Source: Sebastes aleutianus
Taxonomy: Eukaryota > Chordata > Actinopteri > Perciformes > Sebastidae
Direction: 5' to 3'
DNA length: 64,000 nt
NCBI GenBank assembly: GCA_916700875.1
Contig: CAKAKS010000032.1
Span: 11,592,129 to 11,656,128 of the forward strand
A program made the position numbers and the translations under genes. The notes under the pieces were generated by a model. That model had not been told where the DNA came from, ran no database searches, and saw only the letters and a program-made list of their open reading frames with translations. The first letter of the stretch is position 1; every line of letters begins with the position of its first letter. Shown in pieces: positions 12,901 through 22,664 of this stretch.

Positions 12901-15900
12901 AAACAGGTGACTTTCTGAAGGAGGTTCACAGGAGTTTAAGTTTCAGAGATGATATTTGTCTCTTTGGTGTGAAGATATAAACTTTTAAACCCTTAGGCTG
13001 TGGCAAAGTAGGGGGTTGTCATACCTGCTCCTCTTTCAAGCCGTGGTCAGCCTGCGGAGCGTCATCATGCGCCCCCATTACCACGATTCCCACCTGGGAT
13101 TTCGGTTCTATTACAGTCACGGTGAGCGATACTTGCTCACCTGGCTGGGCTTTGTCAGCGCTCCAACTAAGAGATACCTGAGGAAAGCAATAACACACAA
13201 CAATCACAGGAAAAGTCCGGGGAGAAACATGCACCTTTTAGAATAATATGATTTAAAGTACATAGTTGTGTTGGTTGATGGATATGTGCGCTGTGTCACT
13301 GGCGACCTCTCCGTCAGAAAGGATGCTGTAGACCGTGACACAGGCCTCGGGGGACCAGGACAATGTTGGGGTCAGAGTAAAAGATGGGGACGTTTTTGTC
13401 CCAGCTGCCACCACTTGACCTCTAGAGCTCACCTGGAAGTACAACAATAAAAGTATTTGTTCTTTACATTTGACCACAAACTTCTAAGATTTTATTGATC
13501 TCTACATTTGCATTCTGTCTAGCAGGTAGCCCTCTGCATTTAGCATAAAATAATATGCTCAAATCACAACATGGCAAACTCAAGCCCAACAGACAACAAC
13601 AGCTGTCAGTGTGTCAGGGTGCTGACTTGACTATGACTTGCCCCAAACTGCATGTGATTATCATAAAGTGGGCATGTCTGTACGGGAGAGACTCGTGGGT
13701 ACCCAAAGAACCCATTTTCATTCACATATCTTGAGGTCAGAGGTCAAGGGACCCCTTTGAAAATGGAAATGCCAGATTTTCCTCGCCAAAATTTAGCCTA
13801 AGTTTGGAGCGTTATTTAGCCTCCTTTGACAAGCTAATATGACATGGTTGATTCTAGTTTCATATATGATGCCAGTATCTTCACTCTAACTTTTAAACTG
13901 AGCCCGCTACAACCTAAAAATCGCAAGTTGCATTAATGCGTTATCGTGTTAACTTTGATAGCCCTAAAAATATGTGAATCCACAAAGTTTGTGAAAGCCT
14001 GAAAACGTTGTGCTCATTTTGCTTGGGATGTGAAGTGTTTGCAATTACCACAATCTACGTATGTCCATATAGCACTTAACTGAATTTAATATTCATCTTT
14101 ATGATAAACGCAGGGGTTTTAATTACTCTCTAAATTGATCCTCCCTCCAGTCTCAGGGCTACTTTCATTGTTAGGAAAAACTAACTAGAAATAGATCACC
14201 TTCACTGCAAACGATGAGGACACAATCATATTAAGTTATAGGTTATGTTATTTGTAGATGTATTGGATGCATTATTCAATATATTTGACCAAACATACCA
14301 CAAAGTTAAGCATAGTTGGTTGAAAGGTGCCTTTCACATCTATCCGAAGAGACGATCCAATCTGGAAGTTAAACACGTTGTGTGAATTATGTCTTGGTTG
14401 CATAATTTACAACATCATTGAGGCATGTCTGCTGTATTATTTATTTTTTAATGTATCACAATGGCACCAAATATATCTTTAGAGTTACCTGTGCAGGTAG
14501 GGTGTCGATTGGGGAGATCTGAATATATGAGCCACTAGGAGAGGAGTAGTTGTTGTAGACAGTCAGAGTCTCCTCACTGGATTGGAATCTTGCCTGAATA
14601 TAAACACAAGATATAGAAAATATGAACCAACATTTGAGATATCCTCAATCTTTGTGTATTGCTGATGTTTGTTTAGACGAATCTTGATATGTTTAGAGGA
14701 CTTGGGGTCATGTTCTTAATAGTAAACGTGTGTAATCCTTCTGTACTGAAACTACTCATGTTACATACAACGAAACTGTCGAACACTGCTTCTCCCCGAG
14801 GACCAACATTCCAGGTACTGTAAATCAAAATACTCACCCGAATGAAAAGCATCCCTACTTGATCCTGTGATTCAAACTTAATGTGGACGTTCCCGTCCTC
14901 AGGCACTGCGAGTGTCAGAGTTGCGTTTTCGGCATTCGCCGCGGATATTCTCTGAGTGACTTCAATAACAGCAGAGTACATTCTATCCTGTGAGCGGAGT
15001 GGCTTTCCGTCATATCTAGAGATCCTTAGCTGTGGAGTAGAAGCAGGGGAAGGTAGTTAGCTCGTGGAAATAACAGTTTAAAATAGATGCCAAATAAACT
15101 GATAATAATAATAATTCTCTCACTTTTGTAGAGAAGTGTAAAGATGGCTTCAGAGTCGGTGGAAAACCGTGGAACGTAAGCTGGAATGCGTTCGCCATGC
15201 GGCGGACTTCAACTGTTTTGTTCAATTTAAATCCTTGGGTGACAAGAGATGATGTAACAGAATGATTTGAAGATGCAACAGAGATGCTTAAACTGACATA
15301 TATCTACATCTATATCTCACCTGTGGAGTTGTCGGTAACACAGGCAGCAACATGTACACGGCTGCTAATTCCTTGAAGCACATCCTTGCTGAAGAAAAAC
15401 TGTGTCGACCCATAGATCTGAAAGAACGGTGGTTCCAAAGTTAGCCAGTGCCGTTTAGTGTGCAGGTAATTTAACTATAAATGCTAGCTGAAGGCAGAGA
15501 GAGTCTACTTGTGGTGTCAGCTGTTTTTATAAATGAGCTACAGGGTCAATAAAATCCTCACGTCTTTAGTTTGTGTTAGCATGAATGGAGAGGCTGCATT
15601 GTGCGTAACGGACGCCAGAGTGACTGAGACAGTTAGTGTTCCCTGTACAGGTTGTCCACTGGGGTAACTAAAGGGGGAAAAAAAGAAAACAAAAGTATAC
15701 TTACTTACTGTATATGTGTAAATGTGATATTATTGATGTGCATGAGCTAATTGAACTCACAGTGCTCTCACTGATCCTGATAGGTTATCTCCAACGAGGA
15801 CCCGTGAAGGTGTCTTCAACAGCACTTCAAAGTCAGGATGCTCTGCGACAGCAGCCAGTAAAATTATGTGGATGTCAGTAATTACGTTCACTTACAAACA

Positions 15901-18692
15901 AGACTAATGCTGTGTCTTAATTTGCATACTTCCGTACTTACACTTGCTATTTTGAGTGCGTAAGTACGTTCACACTGTAGGGTATGGCACAATGCAGTGC
16001 ACTCAAGTACCCGGATGTTGTACTCAAAACGCTCAAAACGTTGAGTGTGGAACGCTGGACACTTCTCACCCTCAACGGTCACCATCTTTGCTACGTAGTG
16101 GAAGGGGAGGGGCTATCTATCTATTTCAAATTTGTGAAAATGGCCGGCGAGGAAACTGCAGCGGCTGCGATTGAAACGGCGAACACCGAACTGTACAAAT
16201 TGAACTACACAAAATGTATACATGTTTTTTTCCACTAAGTACCACTATACTGTAGTCAGATAAAAGCCATTATTGGGTTAATTTATCCGTTCGAATTGAA
16301 TTACTGCCGAAACGGCGTGATGTCAATGGCTGACTATCACAAGCGGATCTACCGAGCTTCCGGTGAGTGCACAACAGCCGTGTGCGATTTTAGACAACAC
16401 TACCCTGTCGAAATTCACGCACTACACAAGTGAGTACATAGTGTGCACAGTGAACTAAATGGAAGTGTTCTAATGGAAGTATCCAATTTCAGACACAGCA
16501 TAAGAGTCTACAGCCATGCTAGCGGCTCTGTGTGGCTGTACTTAGGCACAGCAGGACTTTGAGCTAAATGCTAACATTAGCACACTAAAATACTCGGTAC
16601 ATTTACTAATTAGCACTTAACACAACATACAGCTGACCCTGATGGGAATGTTATTAGTTTTGCAGGTATTTGGTCTTAAACCAAAGCACTGGACAAATAA
16701 GAATATTGACCTGATGGTGGCGCTAGAGGAAAAGTCAGTAGGATTCATCCTCTGGGGACCATGAATGTCTATATCAAAATTTCATGGCAATCCATCCATA
16801 GTTGTTGAGATATTTCTGTCTTGCCCGACCGACCGACAGTGCCATCCTCTGCTGGTATGGCTAAAAAAATAATATTGCAATAAACTGATAGATCTATTAC
16901 CGTAATGCTCCACAACAAATGCTCTCGCATCAGTCACGCCCTGTAGGAAAGAGGATGGGAGATACAATGGGAAGATTTTAGACTTTTCTTATTCAATTCA
17001 AACAGCAGTCTTTTGCTACACGAAGGTAAAGACATTTCTATATTTCAACCCTACATTCACTGCGGTTGTGATCGCCCACTGTCCGAGAGGAGGCGTCTGG
17101 GATAAACTGAATTCCCGCAACACAATCCCCAGATTCCCTGTGGACTCCCACCTGTCGACGACGTTCCCGCTGGGATCCTGCGCGTAACAAAAGAACGTCA
17201 GTCAAACTTCCCACCACCTACACAATACCCGGCTAAAAAAAATCCATTCAACTCCTCTGGCTTTGTTCCGTCACACAGGAGACATACCTGTACAGAAATA
17301 TCCACTCTGCCTTTGTACGGATGGTTATCCAACTGTACAGACACAATTCTGACTCTGACGGTGTCGCCCGGTAGGTAGCGTGATCTGTCGGTTTGAATGA
17401 AGGTGGAGACATTCCTGGGGCTGAAGCTGAGGGTGGTGGTGTTGGTGAAAATAAGACTGTCCTCTTTGTAGCCCCTCACCGTCAAGTTTAAGAGGGAATT
17501 CTGGCTTATAGATCCAAGAATCTGGAGCGATTATAAAAGCATTTTTAGACACATATACATCCTTTCCAGAAAAACAAACATTTGAATGAAGAACGATCAC
17601 AGAAGATGAAAGTCATACTCACAGGAGGGAGTGTGAGGACTCGGGTCAAACCTTAAAAACAGAATGACACTTTAGTCCTCTAAAAAGTCAAAAAGTGATT
17701 ATGCAAATCAAACCTAAACCTCTGCGCAACTGCAGTGTCACCTCCTTGGAAGTCCTCTGTCTGGGCAACTTTGGTGTCGCCATGTGCCACCTCAGCCGTC
17801 ACCCTGCCAGAGAAGTCAGCATGGAAGGTGACAGCCAGCAAAGTGGGTGTTCCAGCATGCAACACCTCCGGACCTGAGATCAGATACAACGTCCTAGTAG
17901 GACGAGGAGGAATGGCTTGTTATTGATTGGTGAAACAAGTCGGAGCACGAGATAAAAACTGCATTACTATAGAAATAATAATAGAAAAAGATTGTATTAA
18001 CAAGTAAGAAAATATCGATACACGTGAGTATCGTGATATTATGTGTTGTGATACTGTATCGATTCTCCAAAACACTATGGATTTTTAAATTACCGCTTAA
18101 AAATCTGACGGCCCGCCTTCTAGAGTGAAGATACTGGCGTCATATTAAACTACAAAACCACGTTATACTAGCTTGTCGGCTAAATTGTCGAAGGAGGCTA
18201 AATGACGCTCAGAAGTTACACTCAATTTTTGCGAGGAAAAACCGGCATGGCCATTTTCAAAGGGGTCCCTTGACCTCTGACCTCAAGATATGTGAATGAA
18301 AATGGGTTCTATGGGTTCCCACGAGTCTCCCCTTTACAGAAATGCCCACTTTATGATAATCACATGCAGTTTTACAAAAACCATGCCGTTTTTTGCATGC
18401 AGTATAAACGTGTTATTTGTACCTATTCTAAAATGGTGTACAGTAATTCTGGTATGTTCTTTATACTATGACAGTTTTCCTAAAATTAGATTTTAACAAA
18501 TCACAATATATCGCCTTGCTTATAGTATAGCAATATATTGAATCATAACCCCTGTATCATGATATGTATCGTATCGTAATGCATAGCCCTACTAAAAAAC
18601 TACGTCTCTTACTTGGACGGGTCTTGAGTCGAACCAGGCGCAGCAGAACACACAACTCCCACAAACACAACCAGAGTCCAGATCCCGTCCAT
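775..18692 (-). CDS. cd109: CD109 antigen (GPI-anchored thioester protein, alpha-2-macroglobulin family), whole gene
   Basis: Thirty-two coding exons were joined by GT-AG sites with matching phases. They total 4161 nt, exactly 1387 codons (1386 residues plus stop), against about 1445 in human CD109. The product is a cell-surface protein of the A2M/complement family; mammalian CD109 binds TGF-beta and its receptor and damps that signalling. Visible landmarks are an N-terminal signal peptide, macroglobulin domains, a short bait-like region, the thioester motif GCGEQ (Cys849, Gln852), an alpha-helical thioester domain, and a Cys-rich tail ending in a hydrophobic stretch typical of a GPI signal. 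Alignment to recalled human CD109 is collinear from end to end. The start is the ATG at 18690-18692, which opens directly into the signal peptide. Exon coordinates are given in the block entries below. The nearest minus-strand neighbour upstream is the cytospin-like gene, about 4 kb away. I am confident of the family and fairly sure it is the CD109 orthologue. Confidence 0.93.
1126..5233 (-). CDS. cd109: cd109 exons 28-31: second CUB part and receptor-binding-like MG8
   Basis: Exons 5168-5233, 3574-3713, 2895-3051 and 1126-1228 (residues 1166-1320). Landmarks: GRGFAIFQMNVFYN (human GFGFAICQLNVVYN), DEEAFSLEIDV (human NQEAFDLDVAV), GMVLLEVGMLSGF (human GMALMEVNLLSGF), VSLYLDS, and IIRDYKVAHVQDA (human AVRNFKVSNTQDA). 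The tetra-Arg furin site that follows the VVYN strand in human is missing here: the loop reads NLESKAFSQKLQHAKDEEAF. Confidence 0.9.
1728..2095. repeat. partial copy of the 27027-27744 repeat
   Basis: Shares long near-identical strings with 27230-27590 in the same order, such as TCCCTGATAATGCTAC, TGATGTGTTCAAATGTAATC and TTGAAGGAGATGTTTTCACA. The termini are missing. It is in cd109 intron 30. Confidence 0.75.
3156..3498. mobile_element. hAT-like MITE with 8-bp target duplication
   Basis: Ends TAGGGCTGCACAA and TTGTGCAGCCCTA form an inverted repeat. The flanks GTCAGAAA (3148-3155 and 3499-3506) are an exact 8-bp duplication, the hAT signature. About 343 bp, no coding capacity, inside cd109 intron 29. 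Confidence 0.85.
5380..7969 (-). CDS. cd109: cd109 exons 23-27: thioester (alpha/alpha-toroid) domain
   Basis: Exons 7888-7969, 7517-7748, 7221-7392, 5667-5857 and 5380-5535 (residues 888-1165). Diagnostic strings are DGSFSAFGASDPSGSTW (human DGSFSAFGNYDPSGSTW), TAFVLRCFLQAQPYMQI (human SAFVLRCFLEADPYIDI), ESHDWQPRSAQIEMASYV and WLSRQRNHLGGYGTTQ. The exon junctions Trp (TG|G) and Gly-Tyr (G|GA TAT) match where human CD109 continues. This is the helical toroid that surrounds the thioester in A2M and complement proteins. Confidence 0.92.
6059..6460. repeat. AT-rich palindromic MITE, right end lost
   Basis: Left end ATATGGAGGACGGAACTTGG and the following AATAAATAGATAAATGACTC match the family; the right terminal repeat is absent and the tail decays into TTTATTTA repeats. 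It is in cd109 intron 25. Confidence 0.7.
8109..8285 (-). CDS. cd109: cd109 exon 22: thioester motif exon
   Basis: Residues 829-887. The sequence LPLGCGEQNMIHFAPSIYV contains the CGEQ thioester motif; the Cys codon lies at 8224-8226. In this family the Cys side chain bonds to the Gln to form an internal beta-cysteinyl-gamma-glutamyl thioester that reacts with surfaces or proteases after activation. Both key residues are intact, so the protein should still form the bond. Human CD109 has PYGCGEQNMINFAPNIYI here. Confidence 0.95.
8532..8855. mobile_element. MITE with ACACCAAATTCACAC ends
   Basis: Left CGCCAAATTCACACCAG and right CTAGTGTGAATTTGGTGT are inverted. The interior is GC-richer than its surroundings. 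A further copy of the end follows at 8863-8882, making a hairpin. In cd109 intron 21. Confidence 0.65.
8835..8882. repeat. perfect 20-bp inverted repeat with 8-nt loop
   Basis: Arms 8835-8854 and 8863-8882 (CTCTAGTGTGAATTTGGTGT and reverse complement). Formed by two opposing MITE ends. Confidence 0.85.
9877..10674 (-). CDS. cd109: cd109 exons 19-21: MG7 and start of the CUB domain
   Basis: Exons 10561-10674, 10140-10358 and 9877-10018 (residues 671-828). Landmarks are SYLIRGEEIVLELNVINHL (human YSVIRGEEFALEITIFNYL), ALFPIRPVALGQMEISV (human VLFPIRPTHLGEIPITV) and SVSFAFPPDVVPGS (human LSFSFPPNTVTGS). The reading frame runs without stops through all three and joins in phase 1 to the thioester exon. 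Nothing unusual is seen. Confidence 0.9.
10922..11545. repeat. possible MITE
   Basis: CTCCTTTCCCATTGCAAG on the left and CCAGTGGGAAAGTGGCCT on the right are loosely inverted. In cd109 intron 18. Borders are uncertain. Confidence 0.35.
11718..12324 (-). CDS. cd109: cd109 exons 16-18: bait-like region and following MG domain
   Basis: Exons 12255-12324, 11994-12078 and 11718-11835 (residues 580-670). Exon 16 starts ECNIGMLTNTRLYK, matching human ECGLWVLTDANLTKD, and is rich in Lys/Asp, as expected of an exposed protease-sensitive bait region. Exon 17 reads through WSLWMDDTESLLWFDTNV, aligning with human ETWIWLDTNM. Exon 18 has the strongly conserved EITVPDGVTS and SDNLGLG (human FEVTVPDSITS and SEDLGLG). 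In A2M relatives this part is cleaved by proteases to trigger thioester exposure. Confidence 0.85.
13025..13432 (-). CDS. cd109: cd109 exons 14-15: MG5/MG6 segment
   Basis: Exons 13262-13432 and 13025-13177 (residues 472-579). The first carries VSSRGQVVAAGTKTS and WSPEACVTVYSILSDGE, collinear with human VVSRGQLVAVGKQNS and WTPKACVIVYYIEDDGE. The second carries VSLSWSADKAQPGEQVSL and VGIVVMG, matching human IKLYWSKVKAEPSEKVSL and VGIVAVD. The donor of exon 14 (TAT|GTACTT) is non-consensus beyond the GT, but the frame continues exactly into exon 15. The segment after VGIVVMG is much shorter than in human before the next exon; see the bait-region finding. Confidence 0.86.
13553..13966. repeat. 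related MITE copy (3' part and interior)
   Basis: Ends TTGATAGCCCTA and shares the interior CACAACATGGCAAACT and AACCTAAAAATCGCAAGTTG with 39949-40358. It also contains a longer interior (CCCTTTGAAAATGG, TTGAGGTCAGAGGTCAAGGG) found inverted at 18112-18375. It is in cd109 intron 13. Confidence 0.75.
14299..17893 (-). CDS. cd109: cd109 exons 2-13: macroglobulin domains MG1 to about MG5
   Basis: Exons: 17742-17893, 17623-17651, 17288-17521, 17055-17177, 16901-16940, 15761-15842, 15562-15667, 15321-15417, 15124-15233, 14838-15029, 14489-14593, 14299-14361 (residues 27-471). They encode the chain of beta-sandwich macroglobulin domains. Conserved CD109 landmarks include LYLISGPEVLHAG near the N-terminus, STFIQTDRSRYLPGDTV (human SVFIQTDKALYKPKQEV), LKPSLHFSTK (human LKPSLNFTATVK) and SGSYIQI (human SKTYIQL). 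Several N-x-S/T sites are present (for example NTT, NVS, NKT), fitting a glycosylated ectodomain. Exon 3 is only 29 nt and exon 6 only 40 nt; both keep frame with their neighbours. Confidence 0.88.
15908..16500. mobile_element. MITE with TGCTGTGTC ends
   Basis: Left end TGCTGTGTCTTAATTTGCAT and right end (reversed) TGCTGTGTCTGAAATTGGAT share the terminal repeat, followed by ACTTCC on both sides. About 593 bp in cd109 intron 6. The interior has a GC-rich stretch with an open frame at 16141-16238. Confidence 0.75.
16507..16860. repeat. dispersed repeat, copy 1
   Basis: Shares TGGTGGCGCTAGAGGAAA, a CAATCCATC block and TTGAGATATTTC with 48430-48640, and its first part resembles 47570-47640. The family is common in fish; I cannot assign its class. 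Confidence 0.65.
18004..18594. mobile_element. composite MITE with inverted nested copy
   Basis: Both ends carry TATCGATA-like and CAATATATCG-like motifs (ends AATGCATAGCCCTA). The middle, about 18112-18375, is the inverted copy of the 13553-13966 interior. It lies in cd109 intron 1. Exact borders are uncertain. Confidence 0.6.
18613..18692 (-). CDS. cd109: cd109 exon 1: start codon and signal peptide
   Basis: Coding exon 18613-18692 (residues 1-26 plus two bases of codon 27). It reads MDGIWTLVVFVGVVCSAAP, a classic signal peptide with a hydrophobic core and small residues before the likely cleavage site. The donor is AA|GTAAGAG at 18606-18612. The 5' UTR presumably continues upstream (higher coordinates), but I see no clear TATA box and cannot place the transcription start. 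A clustered MITE at about 18004-18594 sits in intron 1, just downstream of this exon. Confidence 0.85.
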
Positions 18693-19340
18693 GCTTCTGG
18701 TCCCCGCTTCGCCACACGTTCAACGTCTGCTTCAGACACCAAACTGACAGCGACCGCTTCGTGAAGTGACCTGGACCTACAGTACGTGTTACGAAACCCC
18801 ACCTCCCGTCCGCCTCACACACCAGGATGCATACACATATTGTCACACATAGTCTTTGTCACACACAAAGGAGGAGGTAGTAGTGGTGGTGGGGGGTTTC
18901 ACACACTCTTAACGCCTTTGCCCAGGGGGATGCGTCTCATCTATCTATTCACGGTTTGACAACTCCCAGTCCTGTCCAAAAGCACACAGAGAGACGTTCT
19001 GGTTTATCCATACTGAGAAAAAAAACACGTCTTGAATGTCAGAATAGAACACAACGCTGCATGTAATATGTGACACAAAACCACCTGAGAGTTGAATTCT
19101 TGGAATGTTATCTGAAAGTAAGAGGCTGTTATTTGAATGTGCATCATTTTTTGTAAACATTTTTACTCTTTATACGGCGTCCTTGGAAAAGAAATCCATG
19201 TTATTGGATGCAGTTCAGCTACAGTGTGTGGTAAACAGGTTTGACATTTTAATTATTCTGCGATAACAGAACAGTGGGGTGTTTCTTGAGGCTTCGTCTT
19301 AGGAGAAAATGGTGATCAGTCACCGAAATGCAGTTAACTT

Positions 19341-19632
19341 TAGGGCTGGAACTAATGATTATTTTCATTGTCGATTAATCTGTTGATTATTTTCTCAATT
19401 AATCAATTAGTTGTTTGGTCTATAAAATGGTGAAAAATGTCAATCAGTGTTTCCCAAAGCCCAAGATGACGTACTCTAATGTCTTGTTTCATCCACAACT
19501 CAAAGATATTCAGTTTACTGTCATAGAGGAGTAAAGAAACCAAAAAATATACACATTTAAGAAGCTGGAATCAGAGAATTGTGACTTTTTTCCTTCAAAA
19601 ATGACTCAAACCAATTAATCATTGCAGCTCTG
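19341..19632. mobile_element. hAT-like MITE with 8-bp target duplication
   Basis: Starts TAGGGCTGGAACTAATG and ends near TTGCAGCTCTG. GTTAACTT duplicated at 19333-19340 and 19633-19640. About 290 bp, in the spacer between cd109 and the cytospin-like gene. The family is abundant in fish genomes. Confidence 0.82.
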
Positions 19633-20956
19633 GTTAACTTTGTTCCAACATAAGCTACTGGTCTTCGTTTTAAACTGAAAAAATGCATGTCATATATTGT
19701 ATCTTTGTTTTGGCACTGTTATGCAAGTGTGATGCAGAAACAGAGGTTACACAAAGAGTTTGCAGTAAAAATAGCAGCAGAGAGGAGATAAGCTGACATT
19801 GTGGGATCATGTTTTAACCTCTAAGCAGTAATTAAAATTTCCACCAAGGAACATGATGACACAGGCACAATGAAAGCCTGCATTGACTCTTCTTTACCAG
19901 CAGGAGGCAGTAAAGTCAAGGCTAACGCATCACTTTAGAGCTGAGCTTCTTCCCAGAAGAGATGGGAATACTTTACTTGGCTGTGTTCAGTCTTGTCATT
20001 GTAGTACGTGCTGAATGCACTCAAAGGTTTTTCTGGAAGTCACTGGGTTACACAATACCCACTAAGTATTATTGCTTCATATTAACATTTTATTTCTTTG
20101 GTATTTTAATCACACTAGTTACATATAAACATGTTTTTACAATGGTCCATTTCCACAAAAAAAAAAGAGGAGTATTTTTCCAATATTTGGCACGTGCGAC
20201 TTTGGCAACAAACTCAGCTTTAAACTTGTCGAAACAAAACCAGTTATTCAGTTTCTCAGCGCTGGCTGGTGTAGTACGAGAGTGTGTTTGTGCATCTGTG
20301 AGGATGCAGGTGTGACGTGAGAAACCGGATGGTCAAGCCTGTGTAGGCTTGCATTTGCTTTTGGCCTACGTCACTCCTGTAATGCACATCCCTGAGCACC
20401 CAAACAGCACTGGCACACTTGTGATAACATAGAGGCACTTTTTTAGATTTTGATCATCGCCACACAGCCGCTGCGTTTTCCGAGAAAACACATTTGAACT
20501 TCACAAATCTTCTAACTGGTCTGCAGCCCTGCTTCTGAATGCATACCGAGCCCTTAGAAGACTCCAGCAGCTGTGTAACATCTGTACTGTACATTATTAC
20601 ATTCGTACACCAACAAGGTGCTGACAAAAGTGCATATTTACAGAGTGCTAACAGGTCCAGGAAAAAGTAGAATCTTTGCAGAGCATCACAGACAAGGTTA
20701 AAAGGCAAACACACATTGGCAGATAAAACAAACTGCAGTTTAAGGACTGCTTACAAATTTGATGAAGGACATGATGTAATACAGTACTTACAGTACTTTC
20801 GGCCAGTGAAGTACCAGTGTGGAGACATTTACAGCAACTCTACCTATAGATACACCTTCCTCATAAGGATGCTATGAAAACGATCTTGATAGTCTTCATC
20901 TCTATTGTGGTCAATGATAGTCTTTATTTTGAAAGCTACAATATGTAACATTTTGT

Positions 20957-21260
20957 AATGAAGTGATAGTTGGAGTGTTGGAGTGAAGTGGGTATGAGGT
21001 ACTTATCCAAAGTAGGAGTATTACTTAAAGAGATGATGGTTGGCGTGACCCCAGCTAGGAGAAACAAACAGGAGAACCGACACCGGAGTAAAGCAATACA
21101 GTGCTTTAAACGGGGATGGCAGAAAAACATTGCTCCTGTGCCGGTACTCCTGTTTCTCGATGCTGGGGTCACACTTTCAGTCATCTTCTGTAAGTAATAG
21201 ACCTACTATGGATAAGTACCTCACACAACCCCACTACAAAACACCTGAACTATCCCTTTA
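20957..21260. repeat. shorter relative of the 52471-53219 MITE
   Basis: Both ends match that family (ACTTATCC on the left, GGATAAGTACCTC and CTATCCCTTTAAA on the right). About 300 bp, left end degraded. Confidence 0.7.
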
Positions 21261-21418
21261 AACGGTAGTTGTCTAGTTAATCCTTCCCCTCCTGCTCAGT
21301 TGGTCAGATTCTGATAAGCCATCTACTTTCACTGTGTCGGAATTCTTCACATTACGTACTGATGTATGTCAAATGTCAGCTGATTAAGTATGAGAAAGAT
21401 ATAAGAATGCATACGACA

Positions 21419-22343
21419 TAGGGGTGTAACGATCCATCTACTACATCGATGTATCGATTTATATTCCTACGATCCAACTACATCGATAGGTACTCGACAA
21501 GTTGTCCTTCACGGGAGACTTATATCGATATAAAATCGATTGTGTCGATACTTAGAATTTGCACCTTGTATTTAAGGACGACAAACGTCGTATGAAAGTG
21601 TTTTTTAACACTTTTATTAGTAAAGAAATGTTATGTCATGCGCCAGCTTGCCCGCTCTGCCCTCTGCACACATCATATGTAAGCGCAGCATCAGCCTCAC
21701 GTATCCAGCCGGAGAGCAGACGGTCTGCGAGGCAAATTATCACGACGCGAGTAAAGTAAAAAACAAAACAGAAATTCAACTAACTTTAGTCTAACATAGT
21801 TTAAAAATGTTTTTCCAGATGTTTTCATATGTGAAAATATCCCAAATGAACACTGTAGGTGGACTAATTGATTACTATAAGCAAATTATTTAAACAGCGT
21901 TTGTATAGGAATGATCCTCTCCCAAGCTGTTTGATCACTATCAGTGGTTGATCACTATCAGCGGTTGGTCACTGTATTATTGCTCCACCGTTTAGATTGA
22001 AAATGAGGACAGAAGCAGCAGGTTTTTTATTATTTTCAAATTAAAGCTGTATGTATTTTGCCATTAATCGTTGTTTACTTGTTTATATCTATAATTCATT
22101 TATCCCTGATTCCCTTACAAGAAAAACTTTGAGGAATCCTGACCTGCACTGTCCAGTATCAGCTATTTATTTCACAGTCACACTGTGAAACACTGTTTTT
22201 TTGGCAAAAAAAAGTTACTGTATTGATTTCAAATCATTGAATCGTATCGTATCGCTCTAGATGAGCCAAATATCGTTCTTAAATCATATCGGAACCATGG
22301 AAATCATATCGTATCATTGTAAAAATTTATCGTTGCACCCCTA
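21419..22343. mobile_element. hAT-like element, 925 bp, with exact 8-bp target duplication
   Basis: Ends TAGGGGTGTAACGAT and ATCGTTGCACCCCTA; duplicated ATACGACA at 21411-21418 and 22344-22351. The subterminal regions repeat ATCGAT-like motifs on both sides. No transposase is visible; the interior has only short frames. It sits just past the 3' end of the cytospin-like gene. Confidence 0.85.
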
Positions 22344-22664
22344 ATACGACAATGGTAACAAACCAACCAAAACGTTTGGCCGCGCCACTTCCATAGCCTC
22401 TACCTGGTCAGAGGACATTTTTTGAAGCGTATGACAGAAACCAAGCAGAAGGAACTTCAGTCCACAGCAGCAAATTAAAATGTCCAAAGTTGCAAATTGT
22501 AACTTTGAATGTAATCTTTTTGCTAACAAAAGTTTATCCAATTTCTGGACACACAACAAAAGGCAAATTATAGTATTCAGGGAGTCATCACAACTTGTAT
22601 CGTTTCCTTTGAGGAGTCCTTAAGGATCCACTATGTTGGGATTGTCTGTCAGTACCTCCAGCGG

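Noticed and set aside
21559..21759. 66-codon frame inside the hAT element at 21419-22343
   Set aside because: Too short and not similar to a hAT transposase; the element is non-autonomous.
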